Below are positions 34,273-47,358 of a stretch of DNA of 64,000 bases, one piece after another. The notes below the pieces were generated by a model. It ran no database searches, was not told the DNA's origin, and was given only the letters and a program-made list of their open reading frames with translations. Source of the DNA: Acridotheres tristis (taxonomy: Eukaryota; Chordata; Aves; Passeriformes; Sturnidae); contig CM072885.1 of assembly GCA_037013685.1 (NCBI GenBank), forward strand, positions 70,535,785-70,599,784. Direction: 5' to 3'. A program made the position numbers and the translations under genes. The number at the start of each line of letters is the position of its first letter. Position 1 is the first letter of the stretch.

Positions 34273-37200
34273 GACAAGATTAAAAAAAAGCCTGTTTGTA
34301 TTTTTGTTTTCATTTTGACTCTTCTCACTGCAGCCAGCAAATAGCATGTCACTATGTATCAGGAAGAGATTCCAATCATACAGTTCTCTGAGGAAAGCTT
34401 ACCTTAATAATAAGATATAACCAGTAATGCTAGCCTTGTTCTAAAAAAAATCTTTGCTGAAAATGTTTGTATAATCCACTTTGGGATTAAAAAATTTAAA
34501 CTGTTGCAGCTCCATTTCTTTCAGTTGAATAGATTAAAAAGAAAGAAAATATTTGTGCTAAATTCTGTTTGGAGACCAGTAAAAATTTGAAGTAATTATT
34601 TTTGTTAGGGCTCCTGCAAATGTAATTTTTATGACTGGATAAAGTGCAGACCTTTTGTAGAGGAATTTTTTTTTTTTTCATTTTTGAATAAATTCAGCAT
34701 AAAATGAGTGACACTTGCAAATGTAGCTATCAAGTAATTCAGATGCACATATATAATTAGTTTGTGTGTCATATTGTCATAAATATGTTTCTGATAGGAA
34801 ATTTTGCTCTTTGCTTACATCTTTCTATGATGTGTTAATTTGAAATACATTCTCTTAAAGAATTTTCTCTGCCTTTTCTTTGTTTGGTTGGTTATTTGGG
34901 GGTTCTTCAGTAGCTGTGGCTTAAATAAATACCACGAGATTTCAAGTGACCCTGAAATGTTTTTATTTGCAGTGTGCTGGTCACTGAGAAGTTTTAAAAG
35001 GCAGAAGTCACCACCTTTGGTTTCTTCTCCTATCCCAGAAGTTGTGCCCCTAAGGGATGGCCCAGAGAGGAGATGGAGAGTTCTCACTGCTGCTTCCACA
35101 TGTCAAAGATTTTGTTTGGCTTTTTGTATGGGAGTTGTTGAACTGCAAGAAATAAAACTGGAGGGCTTTCCTACCTACCCACAGTTGTGAGGTGGGAGCT
35201 GGGGCAGTGTTATGTTAGGCTGCAACTCAAAAGGGTGGCAGGAGAAATGGGGAAGAATTCAGAGAGAATGGTTTAATCCAAAGAGGATTTTTATTGCAAT
35301 TTAACTGTAAAGAAGAGAGGTTGGAACTTGAAATCAAGAAGTTAACGTTGATTTACCAAAAGTTAAATCTAACTAATGGGTAAAATAACAAAGAGCTGGA
35401 TTCTCTAGAAGCAGGATGAGAGGAGATGATTGAAAGTTGAACATTGGAGAAATTCATCTCCTAACATGGCAGAGTAAGCACACAGCAGCAGCTCTGGGTT
35501 AGCAGAGGCTCCAACAGGAAACATGGGAACATTTTGTGTTTCTTCTCCACCACTTCCAGCCTGTGCTGTTTTCCTGCTGTTCCTTCTTCCTCTGTTAGGT
35601 TTTATGAGATCTTGAGAGCAGCTGCCTTGGATGGCATTGCTGTAACCAAAGCCACCAGCTCTTCTGGTTTGAAAGGACCAGTGATGGAGGGTGGAGGAGC
35701 AAGGCTGCAGCCTGGAGCTGTCCCCCAAACCAGCCATTGTCACAGCCAGCCTGTGGCTGCTTTGGCTTCCTTATATCATGATAACAGCATCTAAAGCTCT
35801 ATTTCCTCCTCACTACTTTGTAGCTTGCCTCTTCCTCCCAGCTGTGTGTCTGTCCATCCGTTTAGAACAAAGGGAATGTGCAGAGGGCCCCGTTTGAAAT
35901 GCAGCAGCAGCAGCAGCAGTGAGTCCTCTCCTTGAGCATGGAAAAGGCTTTTCAGACAAGCCTGCTTGTCCATGCCAGGCCTATGCAGGAACAGCATTTC
36001 CAGCTCCTTTTGCATCAAGTTTCTGTACAGAATCTCGTTCCTGGGGACTGTCTTTAACTCTGTGATCTTGTATTTGAAACAAAACTGGTTTTAAATCCCT
36101 TCCATTTGCTCAGTGGTTTCAAAGCCCAGAACATACACTTGCTATGTGCTGAGAAGTAGAAAAGATAAATGGAAACCCTTAGAAATACCTAGAGTGATTC
36201 AATATTATTCTGTGTTTCTCTTGCATTTATTTTAAACCTATATTTTATTTTCCTTTGCTCCCACAAATACCATCTGTGCATCTGGGTGGGGTATGTGCTC
36301 AATCTGGGAAATGTGCCTTACCAGATTCTGTCAAACACTGACTGCCAGCTCCATAAAAACTGTGTTGGAGTGGTCCTTGTCACACAGCTCTTGCATTTCT
36401 CTGGTCCCTGCCCTGTAGAGGTGCACTGTGCCTGTTGTACAGGTGTACATTTTGAAAGGTTACCATATTTCAGGAGAGCTGGCAAAGGAGAAGGAGAGTG
36501 TTAGTTGAATTTATTACTCAGCTAAACTGAATTTTCACCTTTTAAAACATGCACGTGGATTTCAGACTGCTAGGATCAGGTTCTCCTGCAAAATCATCAA
36601 AAGAACTGACTGTTTCTCTTTGACCTGGTGAAAGTACAGGGAGGGCTGCTCTGTGGGAGCCATGTGAAAAGAGGTCAGACCATCAACTTCTGTGCTTTAT
36701 TTCTGTTCATTATTCCCCTAACTCTCACCACCAGGCTTGGACAGCTGGAGAAACTACTGGATTTCTTCTCTCTGCTCATCATTGCTGGCATTTTGTGTTC
36801 TTCTCCCATGTACCTGGTGTGTCTTTGTTGTGGCTCTAACAGTTGACCACGAAGCACCTCAAAATGCCATAATAAAATAAATAAAATGACAATCTGGTTA
36901 GCTGAGTTCATCTCTGAGGGAATTTCTTGAGCTGCTTTGTTTTCAGAAGTGTAAACCTGAGCAAATCCTCAGTTTAGTTTTTGTTTGTGTGGGTAGCTGC
37001 TTACAAGCCTTTGGGAAAATGACTTTTTGTGCTGGTTTTCCTGGCTGCAGACACATGCACTGAAGGCACTGCATTGTTGGGAGAGATGATGGCTGGTGAA
37101 GAACTCTGAGCTAGGACTTGCTGTTTGATCATGGCTTTTTGTCCTGGCACGATGAAGAAAATGTTTAAAACTATAAATGATACATTAAACATTTCCTGGA

Positions 37201-38865
37201 ATTTTCAGAAACAAGTGCATGTCTGAGCTTCACTGCCTTCGAGGTATTTATTTCAAGAAGCTGGGTCAATGTTTCTGTAAGTGATGGAATTGCTTGTCAT
37301 CAAAATACAGAAGGAGAAAAGCCTGGGCTCTTAACTCAAATCACTCTGGGGTTTGGAAAAATTCTATTTACCTGAAGCCAATTATTGCTCAGCTGTGTCT
37401 ATTCCTGGTTATTTACAGAAACAAATTCAATCTAGATTTTTTAATGGAAAATGCTTGTAATGTATGTCTTTTCTAAGAGCAAAAAAGAAGAAGCAGAACT
37501 TTTAGAATACAGTTTTTAAAGTGTTGTCTGTCATTATTCAAGCTAATGGAGTTTTCATTTCAAGGTTGAAGATGAAGAACTTTTCCCTTTTCCAAATGTT
37601 GTTCTGCCAACTGAGATGGCACCAAGTGCTCTCTGAAAGGTTGTATTGACATGTGCTAAAATACTCTCATGATTAAATATCTCTGGCTGTTGGACACTTA
37701 GAAATGTAATACCTCTTTGTGATTCACTTTAAGTGATATTCAGGCTTCCAAATCTTGATTAGTGACTCCCAGTCACAGATTCTGAAAGCTAAAATAAAAT
37801 AGATCATTAGCTCCTTCAGCCTGACCTCTAGTGGAAAAGATGCCATGGGATGGCTGCCCTTCTGCTGAGGTTAGTTCAGTGCCAGCATGACTTCCAGAAA
37901 GGTGTGTGATCCTCATTCAAAGGCTTGGGGAAACAGGCATTGATTCACTCTTTTCTGTGCCATTGGTTCTCTCTGGTCTATATGTACACTAAACTGAGGT
38001 TTCAAACACACCCTAGCTCGTTTTTGTTAGCTTTGCTTGGTTTTTTAGTTAGGTTTTTGTTGGGTTTTTTATTTTTTAATTTTTTTTTTAATTGAGGCAG
38101 TTCTTATTACATTATTACAGTGCAAGGTGGAATATGAAATATTTTATTCAGGGATTTTTCTCCTACAAAGCACTCTGCTCCAATTTAGCAGTGACCATGT
38201 AATCTCCACAGCTGAATGCTTTGACACCTGGTTCTTTGCTGGTAGGCCCTGGTGTGCATCACCACTGACAGCATCATTCTTTTATTTTTTATTCTCACAC
38301 GTGGGAGAACTTGGAGAGAGCTTAAGAAGAGGAAGTTCCAAGGAACCTGCCTTTTTACTATAAAAAAGATATTTTATAAAGAGACAAAAAGAAGACTGTT
38401 TGCCCCATGGGTACTGCTTGTCCAGTGAGGGGGAATAAATTCAGAAGGTAGTGTCAGTCCTGTAGAAAAAATGAGAATAAAGAAAAGAGAGAACTGAAAG
38501 GAAGGAAATGATAGCTTAGAAGAGCATGAGGGAGCAAAGTGGATGAAGAGTGGTAGCTGAAGTGTGGTAAGAGAGGCAGGTATCCTTCTGCTTTATAAAA
38601 TTGCTTTCCTATCTCTTTAAAGCAAGTTCATTTTAAAGAATGTTTTTCTTTGTGTATCCAGTCATTAAATATCAGCAAAGAGGATTATAAATCCCTCAAA
38701 TCAGGATGGAGAAGAGCCATGGGCTGTGTAGCTAATTCTGTTTAATCAGATGCCTTAAGGCACCTGTGGCACACAGAGCACTGCAGTGGGAGATGACATT
38801 GTGTGACCATAAAACTGCCCCCAAAATGACATCACACCTGCAGCAGGGAAAGGATCATTATTTCC

Positions 38866-38887
38866 TTTTTTTTTTTTTTTTTTTTTT
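38866..38887 (+). repeat. poly(T) run, T22
   Basis: 22 consecutive T in unique sequence; no adjoining retroposon recognised. Confidence 0.9.
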
Positions 38888-40979
38888 GCCTGGAGAGTCT
38901 TAGATGGCACTTGCTTTCAAATTTACCTAAAACAATTCCTTTTCACTACAATGCTTTCACGGAAACCAGAAAGGACCTTCAGAAGGGGGAGTTTGGGAGC
39001 TCAGCTCTGGAGGTTGTCTCACATTTCTTGGAAGAATTTCTGAGCTTCATCTCTCACCCTCACTGTAGGAGCTGTAGGGATTAGTGCACGTGGAATTGCC
39101 ACAGAAGTGCTCAAGGTAGGTTTAAAATTCTTAATCTCCAAGTATCTAAGAGATCTAAATAATTGCTATAAAGGTAGAACTTAATCTGCTTCCTCTTGTG
39201 ATAGAAAGTGACACTAAAACCTCAATTTTCCTTAGAGAGCCTGCAGTTATGTGTGCATGGCTGCCTCATTTCTTTAATGCTGGCAACTAAACAGTGCAAA
39301 GTTGTTTTCTGTGGGATTTTCACATCCAGGCAGGTGTGGTCCATCTTGCATTTGTCAGGGAGCAGGGCTGGCAGCTCCCATACAGGTCATGTGAGAGCTC
39401 TTTCTGTGCTCTCGAAGGGCTGTTTCCACAAGACCCACTTTGTTGTGAATATTCTGCTACTAAAGCTCCTTGGGACCATGGAGCTCAGGAGCTTTTCTTG
39501 TCTCTTTTTAGCAATTTGGAGTTTGCTGTTCATCTCTCCTTGTCTTCTGCTGCTCTGCCTCGTTACCTTTATTCCACTAATATTTTTATGAGTGCTTCGT
39601 GGTGATTCTAATGGCACATTCACTGCTCATAAAAGTGATAAACACTGAATTTTACCATTTGCTCACCGGGTGAGAGTTCAGAAGTTTTGTCAGACCGAAA
39701 TTGGTTTTGATGCTCGGCCCTTGGGTGGAGTTTGATGTACCTATTTTCAAGGTAAATGAAATTAGTTCTGCAAGGTTCTCTTGGTTTTCCTGGGATTGTT
39801 TTGCTAGTGAAAGCCAGGGTACAGTTTCCTTATTTGAATCTGGGGTTCAGTGGCAGTGTTGTTTGGTTATGGTACTTTCATTTAGATTCAGTTCATCTAG
39901 AGGAATCCAACGCTCCTCAAAAAAAATCAGAATCACAGTTACTCCCACTGTAAGTGGCAATGTGTTAGAAAATAATAAAATAGCTGGATTTTTTCCCTTT
40001 CTGTTATTTTGGACTTGCCTTCAACCTTTCCTCATTCCCGATGAGAAACCAGCAGTTATCTCAGATCCATGGGCATGGCAGTAGGTTTTTCCTCCCTCTC
40101 CTCATTCTTAATTTTGTGCGTGGTGCCACTAGATGTCCCTCTTTGGCTTTTTTTTATTAGATTTCAGGACTCGACCTGTGAAGAATAAAGTAGCTGCGCT
40201 CTGCATCTCTGGTAGATTAAGTTGTAAAGGGAAAATATTTTGCTAGATTTAAAGAAGACATTTATAATAGATATTAAGACAAAAGAGTTTCTCTGTACAG
40301 TAAATTTCTACTAAAAAAAACTTTATGGAAAAAGTGACCTTTGTGAAAACAGAATATGTAACCTGTGGCTGAAGCATTAGAATGTTTTGTATTGTTTTTC
40401 TTTTCTAAATTAACAAGGCACCAGGTAACTGCAACATCTGAATTCTTTTACCAAGGTTCCTAGAGAACAAAGCCATTTTTATTTTAATTGTTTGCTATTG
40501 GTTTTGATATGTAAACACATTTTACCATTTGTATTTAGCAGTAGAGTAAACTGAAGGGGACTGAGGCTGTTCAAAAACTTGAAGTGAGTAAAGAAGCAGA
40601 AATAAAACTCAGAAGCTGTGTCTGTCTGCCACAATATACAGAGGGGAGGCTCAGCACAAATGGTTTACTTCAAATTACCTTGATAGTTAGAAAATTTGAC
40701 TTGGGAATTTAAAGGTGCTGTAAAAAATGTTGCTTGTATTTGAAAAAAAACTGGGATGCCCTATAAAGCAGTGTGTGCACAGCAGATTTACTTGTCACAC
40801 AAAATGCCAGGGAAGTGGTGGGGGGGCATCTTTGAGTGATCCACTTGGCACAGAGGTGGAGTACAGTGTCAGCATAATGAATAGGAACTTGCTTGGTGGA
40901 TGGAAAATATTTTAAATTGAGTTTTTATTTAATGGATTTGAACTTTTCATGCCCAATTACCTTTTTGCTGAAAGAGAAC

Positions 40980-41003
40980 AATAATAATAATAATAATAAT
41001 AAA
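40980..41003 (+). repeat. (AAT)8 microsatellite
   Basis: Perfect trinucleotide array, about eight units. Confidence 0.93.
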
Positions 41004-43473
41004 GTGCAAAGGTTCCGTTTCAGTCTAGAAATGGGGAAATGCGTTTGGAGAGCTGTCAAAAGGCACAGTCAGATCTCAGGAGCATGGAGCAAGGTAGCTA
41101 ATGCTCTGGAGTGAATGCCCATCACCTCCTTTTGTGGCTTTATGTGTCCTTGTCAATGGTAATGTGGCACAATGGGATGAGTCATGTACAGGGACAGATG
41201 GCAACAAAGAGTTGGTTAAGGTCAAAGAAGTAATGTCCTTGCAAAGGGGTTTTTATTATTTCTTTAATTTCTCCACTTAAGTCTTGTAGGTGCGTGAATT
41301 ATGAAGGAGCCCACCCTCGAATACAAGCTAGCAGGATTTAGGGAAACTATTCCAGGATATACATAAATAAATCCTTCCCAAAGAAACCCTGATGCATCCT
41401 ACAGCAGGAATGTAAGAAGGGCCAAGTAAAGCAGAAATCCCCGTGCAATTATTTTCCTTGTGAAATAACAACCTATAGGTCTTTCCCTTCTGAAATAACG
41501 GCCTGATCTTGGTGAGCTTCCATTGTAGGAATTGAACTGCAGGTACCTGTACATCACTGAAGGGAAAGTTACTCCTGAGGTGTTTAAGTGCACTAAATAA
41601 AAGTGTATTTTAGTGAGCGTGCATAATGAAAGAGGTCACTGTATGTAAATTGTTAATTAATTAGTTAATTCTCATTGCTATGATATCCGGATACAATGTA
41701 TTGACTACAGACCTAATTCAGCGACCGGTGGATTGAGCAGAGCTGCTCCCACTGCCTTTCACAGGCTTTGTGCCTCGACAAACAGTCTCAATAATGTTCC
41801 ATTCATTTAACTAAGTATGTGCAGAATACAAAAAATACTAAAATATTTACTGCCAGCAACGGCGGCCAAAGAAAATACCGGATTTTGTAAAATTTCAGAG
41901 GATGCCACCTGACTTCAGCTTTACCTCTGCTGTCAGCACTCCTAGAGGTGGCTGCTCCATTGTTTCCATATTCTTGATCCCAGCAAGAGCTTTATTGATG
42001 CTTGGCCTTTGCCTTGGCGTTACTGATGGCTCATACGGTGCAATCCTCAGCAGGGGAGTGAGAGAGCACCACTTTAAAACAGACCCTGCTGCCCATGTGC
42101 TGCTGCTTTTGTTCCCTGCCCTGCTAAAAGGGCCACTGTCAACTTGAAATCTGCTCAATTAAAAACAAACAGGCTAAGAGGACACGTCCCCAAGTCCTTG
42201 CGCCGGTTTCTGTGGGATTGCAATCAAGGGTATCGTGTTTTCCTCATCCTTGTTGGTGGTTTTTTTTTTTTTTGTTGTTTTGTTTTTTTGGATTTTTTTT
42301 CTGTGCCTGTGAAAGCAAACAACTTCGCTGACATGGAAATGGAAGAGTGGATATGGCCAAACCACAAGCACACAACGTAAATAATCCACATGTGTTTTGT
42401 ACATTTCAGGATGTGGGAATAAAAGGTATTTTTCCTTTAAGTCTTTCAGTTGCTAAATTTTTGTTCTGAAAATTTGCATGGAGTGAACTCAGCTGTAGGA
42501 CAGACAAAGTGAGTGGATTTTATGGCAACCCCTAAAACCAGTAATTTTAGAAACTGAATAAAGCTTGTTAGATATGAATAAGCATTTTAAACATGGTTTT
42601 TGAAACAATTAAAAAAAAAGTAATTAAATTTCTCCGATTTGAGAAATCAAAATATTTTCTTTGGTAAAACACGACATTTTAATATTTTTACAATGGATAG
42701 ATGTTACAACACAACTTGTGGACAGTGCTGAAAATCGCTGAAAATCAGGGATGTCAATGCAGAAGATACCAACTACTCACTCACACTGAGAGCCCCATCA
42801 CACAGCTCAAATCATTTTTCAGCTGCTAATTTAACTGTTCCTCTTCAAAACAGAGGGAGGAGAAAATTCACGATCAAACTGGAAGTATTAAAGTGAGACC
42901 AGCAAACGTGCCAGAGAATGATCTGAGATTCTCTGATTCTCCAAGGTGAGGGCAACACAAAGTCCTGCAGCCCTGGCAGAGGCAGCTGATGGAGTGTTTA
43001 ATGATGCAATACTTTTTTTAGTAATGTGTCTCATTTGGACACCACAGCACATCCTGTTTATATTTCATCTCCTTTCCCTGGTATTTTATCTATGTCCACC
43101 GCGCTCGCATTTTGACCCAAGGGACTTTTATTTTAATCATTTGCTCTTCCTACCTGAACTTTCTTCTACATACTTAATATTACTTTACTTGGGACTTGAA
43201 CATATGGAACAGATATTTTTAATTCTCACAGTTAACGCTTGACTGCTTAAAAGATGTATTTTTCCACTTTCAAAGAAAGCATTTAAAATCTCCTATATTA
43301 TGCTTGCTACCTAGAAAATTGTTTAGGCTGACCAGGAATGCATGCAAAGTGAAACTTGTTTGATTTTTTTTTTTTCCCCTGGCAGGACAATAACTGACTT
43401 TAGTGAATGAAGAAGTTTGAAGAGCAGTGGGGTCTTGAAGCTTCTTTGCAGGCATGTAGGATCATACCCATGG

Positions 43474-43515
43474 AGCTGTTTTATTTAGTCATTTAGCTGT
43501 TTTATTTAGTCATTC
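43474..43515 (+). repeat. 21-bp tandem duplication
   Basis: Two adjacent 21-base copies beginning AGCTGTTTTATTTAGTCATT and differing only in the last base. The low divergence suggests a recent replication-slippage event. Confidence 0.9.
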
Positions 43516-44124
43516 TGGAGAGGCACCAAATGCTGGCAGAGATGTTTTATTGGCAGGACTTTGATGCTGTGAGAGGTTACAGGCAGGTCTGACCAAGAGT
43601 AGCAGTTACTTGTTTCTACTCATAAAACCTAAAAGTTTTATAACTGCAGCACCAAAAGGCTTGTATTCAATCCCAATTTTATTTTTGACCAAGTCAGGTA
43701 ACAGCTCTATTTTTCTGTTTCCAGTCTCCAAACTTCTATCAATAAAATAATTAATGCTGGAACAAATGCTAACTCCTGCAATTGCCTGTTTACATGGCTG
43801 AGTTGTATATCACCCACTCTCCCAAAGAAGGATAAATGCTCAGCTGCAAGAAAAGAGGAGACATAAAGGCAAAGTGCCAAAGAAAATGTAAACCATGTGA
43901 TACATTGGACTTGGAACTGGGAAACCACTTCTACTTTTGTTGTGTGACACTTCTTTTTGCTTTGATTTTGTTTCTGTCACCTTCCTTTTGGGAGTTTGCA
44001 GCAAGTGATTGTGTCTTATTAACAGTGAGATTGGTACAGAACCTTCTGTAACAGGATCGTGTTTCTGGTGGAAGCTGCAATTTTAATTTGTTGCTATAGG
44101 TGGTACTGTAATATTAATACATTC

Positions 44125-44164
44125 TATAAAAGAATCATACATAATATAAAAGAATCATACATAA
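44125..44164 (+). repeat. 20-bp exact tandem duplication
   Basis: Two identical adjacent 20-base copies of TATAAAAGAATCATACATAA. Each copy contains a TATAAAA string, but no gene lies downstream. Confidence 0.92.
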
Positions 44165-46887
44165 TATTAAAAAAGAAGAGGAAGTAATAGAAAGGTGAGA
44201 ACAATCAATAAAATGAATGGTAGCAAACGCTGATGGTTGTTGCTGTCTAAGTTCCAGCTGGGTTGGTTTTTGAAGGAGAAATGGTCACATTCATCTGGTG
44301 CCTTTTGACCTGAGTAGTGCAAGTCTGTGGGATATTTTGTTCTCTTCCACCAAATCTTCCAGAACCACGGGTCACACCCTGCTCCCTCCTCCTCACCTGG
44401 TGACTGTCTTTGACAAAACCCTGAGAACTTGACAAAAATGTCCCAACATGACCAGGAAATCTTGAGCTAAGTCATGAAAGTTGGATATTGCTTTTCAAAA
44501 TGAAGAAGGTTCTTGACATATGAGAACCAAAATTCTTCTTCTTGAATTCTTCTTCTTCTTCTTGACAACCAAAAAACATTTGAGTGGAGTATCATCCATA
44601 AGACAAAATTTCATCTCCACCTTTTCCAGCCTCACCTTAAATAGGGTTCTGTCTCACTTAGCTTTTCTAGACTATGTTGTTTTACTTACAGAGGAGCTTA
44701 ATAATAATTACTGTTTTCTTTCATTTTCTAATATTGCTGTTTTCAAGTCTATGTAGTGGTTACAGAGTCCAAAGAGGAACTGGAATATATTAAGACTTGT
44801 TCAAAAATCCCTTTGGAGTGAGTTCTGCAGCTCTCCCACTTCCAGTTATTCTTTCTGATACATGTTCCTCTGGCCAGAAGGGGGAATGTCAGTACCAAGC
44901 TCTCCAGCTTTTCCCTGGTTGCTAAATTTGGGAGTGCAGTACCATGAATCAGTATTCAAGGCAGCTGGATTTTCTCAAAGCTGCTATTCTGGCAGGATAA
45001 TGCTTACTGATCTTCTATAGCAGCATCTGTAATAACACATTCTCAGCGAGCAGTTACTGTACAATGAGGGTGATTCTTTAGGCTGTTGAGGTCAGCATGG
45101 GTCTCCTGCCTGGTCCTAAATCCCATGTTTGGAGCTCTCCCATCTCTGAGCTGTGATGGAGCAGAGCAGAAATTGTGTGAATGTCTCCAAGGGTGGAGAC
45201 TTCACACTTCCATTGGCCACCAAAACCACTAATTACTGAAGTCTTGTTATCAAAAGTTAGTTTTTCAAACATCCCAGGGTCTTTGGGACAGATAATATTC
45301 CTAATTATCCAGCAATTCCCCTACATGCTACCTAACATTAATGATAATAATAAAGAAAACCACCTTTCATTAGGTGGTTGTGCATTTCAGTGTAGACAAA
45401 ATGCTACAGACAAGGTATTCCACAGTGTAAAATGTTTCCAGTAAAATCTGAGAGCTCTGTCTTTTTGTGGCATGTGTGGTTTTTCAGATATAGTTATGTT
45501 TACTCAGTACTGCCTGTAAAATGTATTTTAACCTTCTCCCTCAAAACATATTTCACTTCATCACTATAATATCCTTGTGAAACAAACATTTGGATTTTTT
45601 TTTTAACATCCAAAACTCTCATTTCACAAGGCTTTATACAAACGGGAAACATAGTTAAGATTTATTTATTATGTAAAATGGCAGGGATTATTATGTTCAT
45701 TACTTCTAAATTGCACAATGCTTTTACATTAGGATCAATTTTAGAGCACAGGATTAGCTACTAAACTCCTGGCAGTTTTGGTGCCTTATTACCTTCTATT
45801 ATATTCTGAAGTAATTTTCATTTATTTAATTTAAACTTCTGTCATTCTGCTTTTTCAAACCTTAATGTCTCTGCTTCTAAAAATCCACTCGGTGTTTTCT
45901 ATCTCCACTGCTAAAGAAGAGCTGTTATTAAGTGATTCAATGGCTTGTTTAGTCCCCTGACTATTCCAAGGCTCACTTTGCTTAATTTAACTACTGTACT
46001 TGCCTGCTCCCTCTCTCCTCCCCCCCCCACCGCCCCTTTTTTGTTCTTAATTGTTTTCAGAGTACTCAACTTCCTGTGGGGAATCAGTCAGCATGCCAGA
46101 CTTCAAAGCACTTGTTACAGTAGACCAATTTGGCAATATGCTAATTTAAACCTATTTTTATATCTTTCTACGTTGTTTCTACGCAAACAAAGACCATTTT
46201 GGACATTAGTGAAAGAGGGAGGTCTTGGGAGATTTTTTTTATTGCCTCAGATCTTATTGGGGGGAAAAGGGAGTTAGTCTTAGCTGTAGGAGATGGAAAA
46301 TACCTGTAGGGTCTCATTTAATGTAGCCTTCTCTTACTTACATACTCCATTTTATTTGCTTTGCCTGGTCCTGGTCCTTCAAGTGAACTCACATGCATTG
46401 GATGTGGATTGGCTTTAAATCAGGGAAACTGGGGTACAGCTCTCACCATATGGCCCTGAGATGTGGGGCTGAGGGGCCTCAGCTGTGCTGATCATGATGG
46501 CTTCACAACATGAAATTATCCAAAAAATAAAGGAATGCTGAATTAGACATTTTGGACCTCTGAAATTTGTGATAACAGCGAAACATGTTGAACCTATGAA
46601 GTTTTTAAGTGTGCTGGGCAAAAACATTGCCTCTCTAATTACATAAACATTGACAGCCACTGTACAATGTAAGGACTCGGGCACCTGGCAGGTGAAATCT
46701 AGGAGATGTGTAAAAACCCCAAACTTTCTGTAGCTCCTCCCTGGCACAGTGGCACAGCAGAGCAGGGGATGGGGCCTCTGCTCAGTCCAGCACACATTGG
46801 CTTTGCTGCTCCTTCCTGCTCAGAGGGATGGCTCCTGACATCCTGCCCCTTCTCCAGCACAGGATGCAGCCCTTCAGGAGCACACTG

Positions 46888-47358
46888 CTCCAGCTGGGTC
46901 CTGCACAGGGTCACATCTCCTGCCAGCAAACCTGCTCCAGATCTTCTCTCCATGGGGACATAGATCCTGCCAGGACCCTGCTCCAGCACAGCCTTCCACA
47001 GGGTCACACCTCCTGCCAGCAAACCTGCTCCAGTTCTTCTCTCCATGGGGTCACAGATCCTGCCAGGACCCTGCTCCAGCACAGCTTTCCACAGGGTCAC
47101 AGCCTCCTTTGGGCATCCACCTGCTCCAGATCCTCTCCATGGGGTCATAGATCCTGCCAGGACCCTGCTCCAGCACAGCCTTCCACAGGGTCACAGCCTC
47201 CTTTGGGCATCCACCTGCTCCAGATCTTCTCCATGGGGTCACAGATCCTGCCAGGACCCTGCTCCAGCACAGCTTTCCACAGGGTCACAGCCTCCTTTAG
47301 GCATCCACCTGCTCCAGATCCTCTGCATGGGGTCAGAGATCCTGCCAGGACCTGGCAG
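46888..47358 (+). repeat. 94-bp-period minisatellite
   Basis: About five tandem copies. The marker AGATCCTGCCAGGACC recurs at 46972, 47055, 47149, 47243 and 47337, giving one 83-bp spacing followed by three of exactly 94 bp. The 83-bp unit has CTCCTGCCAGCAAACCTGCTCC where the 94-bp units have GCCTCCTTTGGGCATCCACC. The array is more GC-rich than its surroundings and is preceded by a related GCTCCAGCTGGG segment. On the minus strand every copy is stop-free in several frames, so open frames of 63-149 codons with repeated DPMER, WMPK and CAGAGSWQD motifs appear; the period of 94 shifts frame at each copy, so they are not taken as genes. Confidence 0.95.

Larger units (their letters stand above)
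33893..34285 (+). other. MGST1: MGST1 3' UTR
   Basis: About 390 bases from the stop codon to the predicted cleavage site. It contains an unusually long T run (34009-34036). Downstream of the AATAAA the sequence becomes T/G-rich (34292-34320), as expected of a downstream cleavage element. Confidence 0.8.
34290..46887. other. intergenic sequence downstream of MGST1
   Basis: About 12.6 kb with no recognisable exon. It contains short simple repeats: (GCA)6 at 35901-35919, T22 at 38866-38887, (AAT)n at 40980-41003, T-rich sequence at 42259-42300, (CTT)n near 44534-44565 and a C9 run near 46020. Two exact small tandem duplications are listed separately. Open frames reach 127 codons without any known character. 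In mammals this side leads towards LMO3; no LIM-domain exon was found. Confidence 0.6.
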
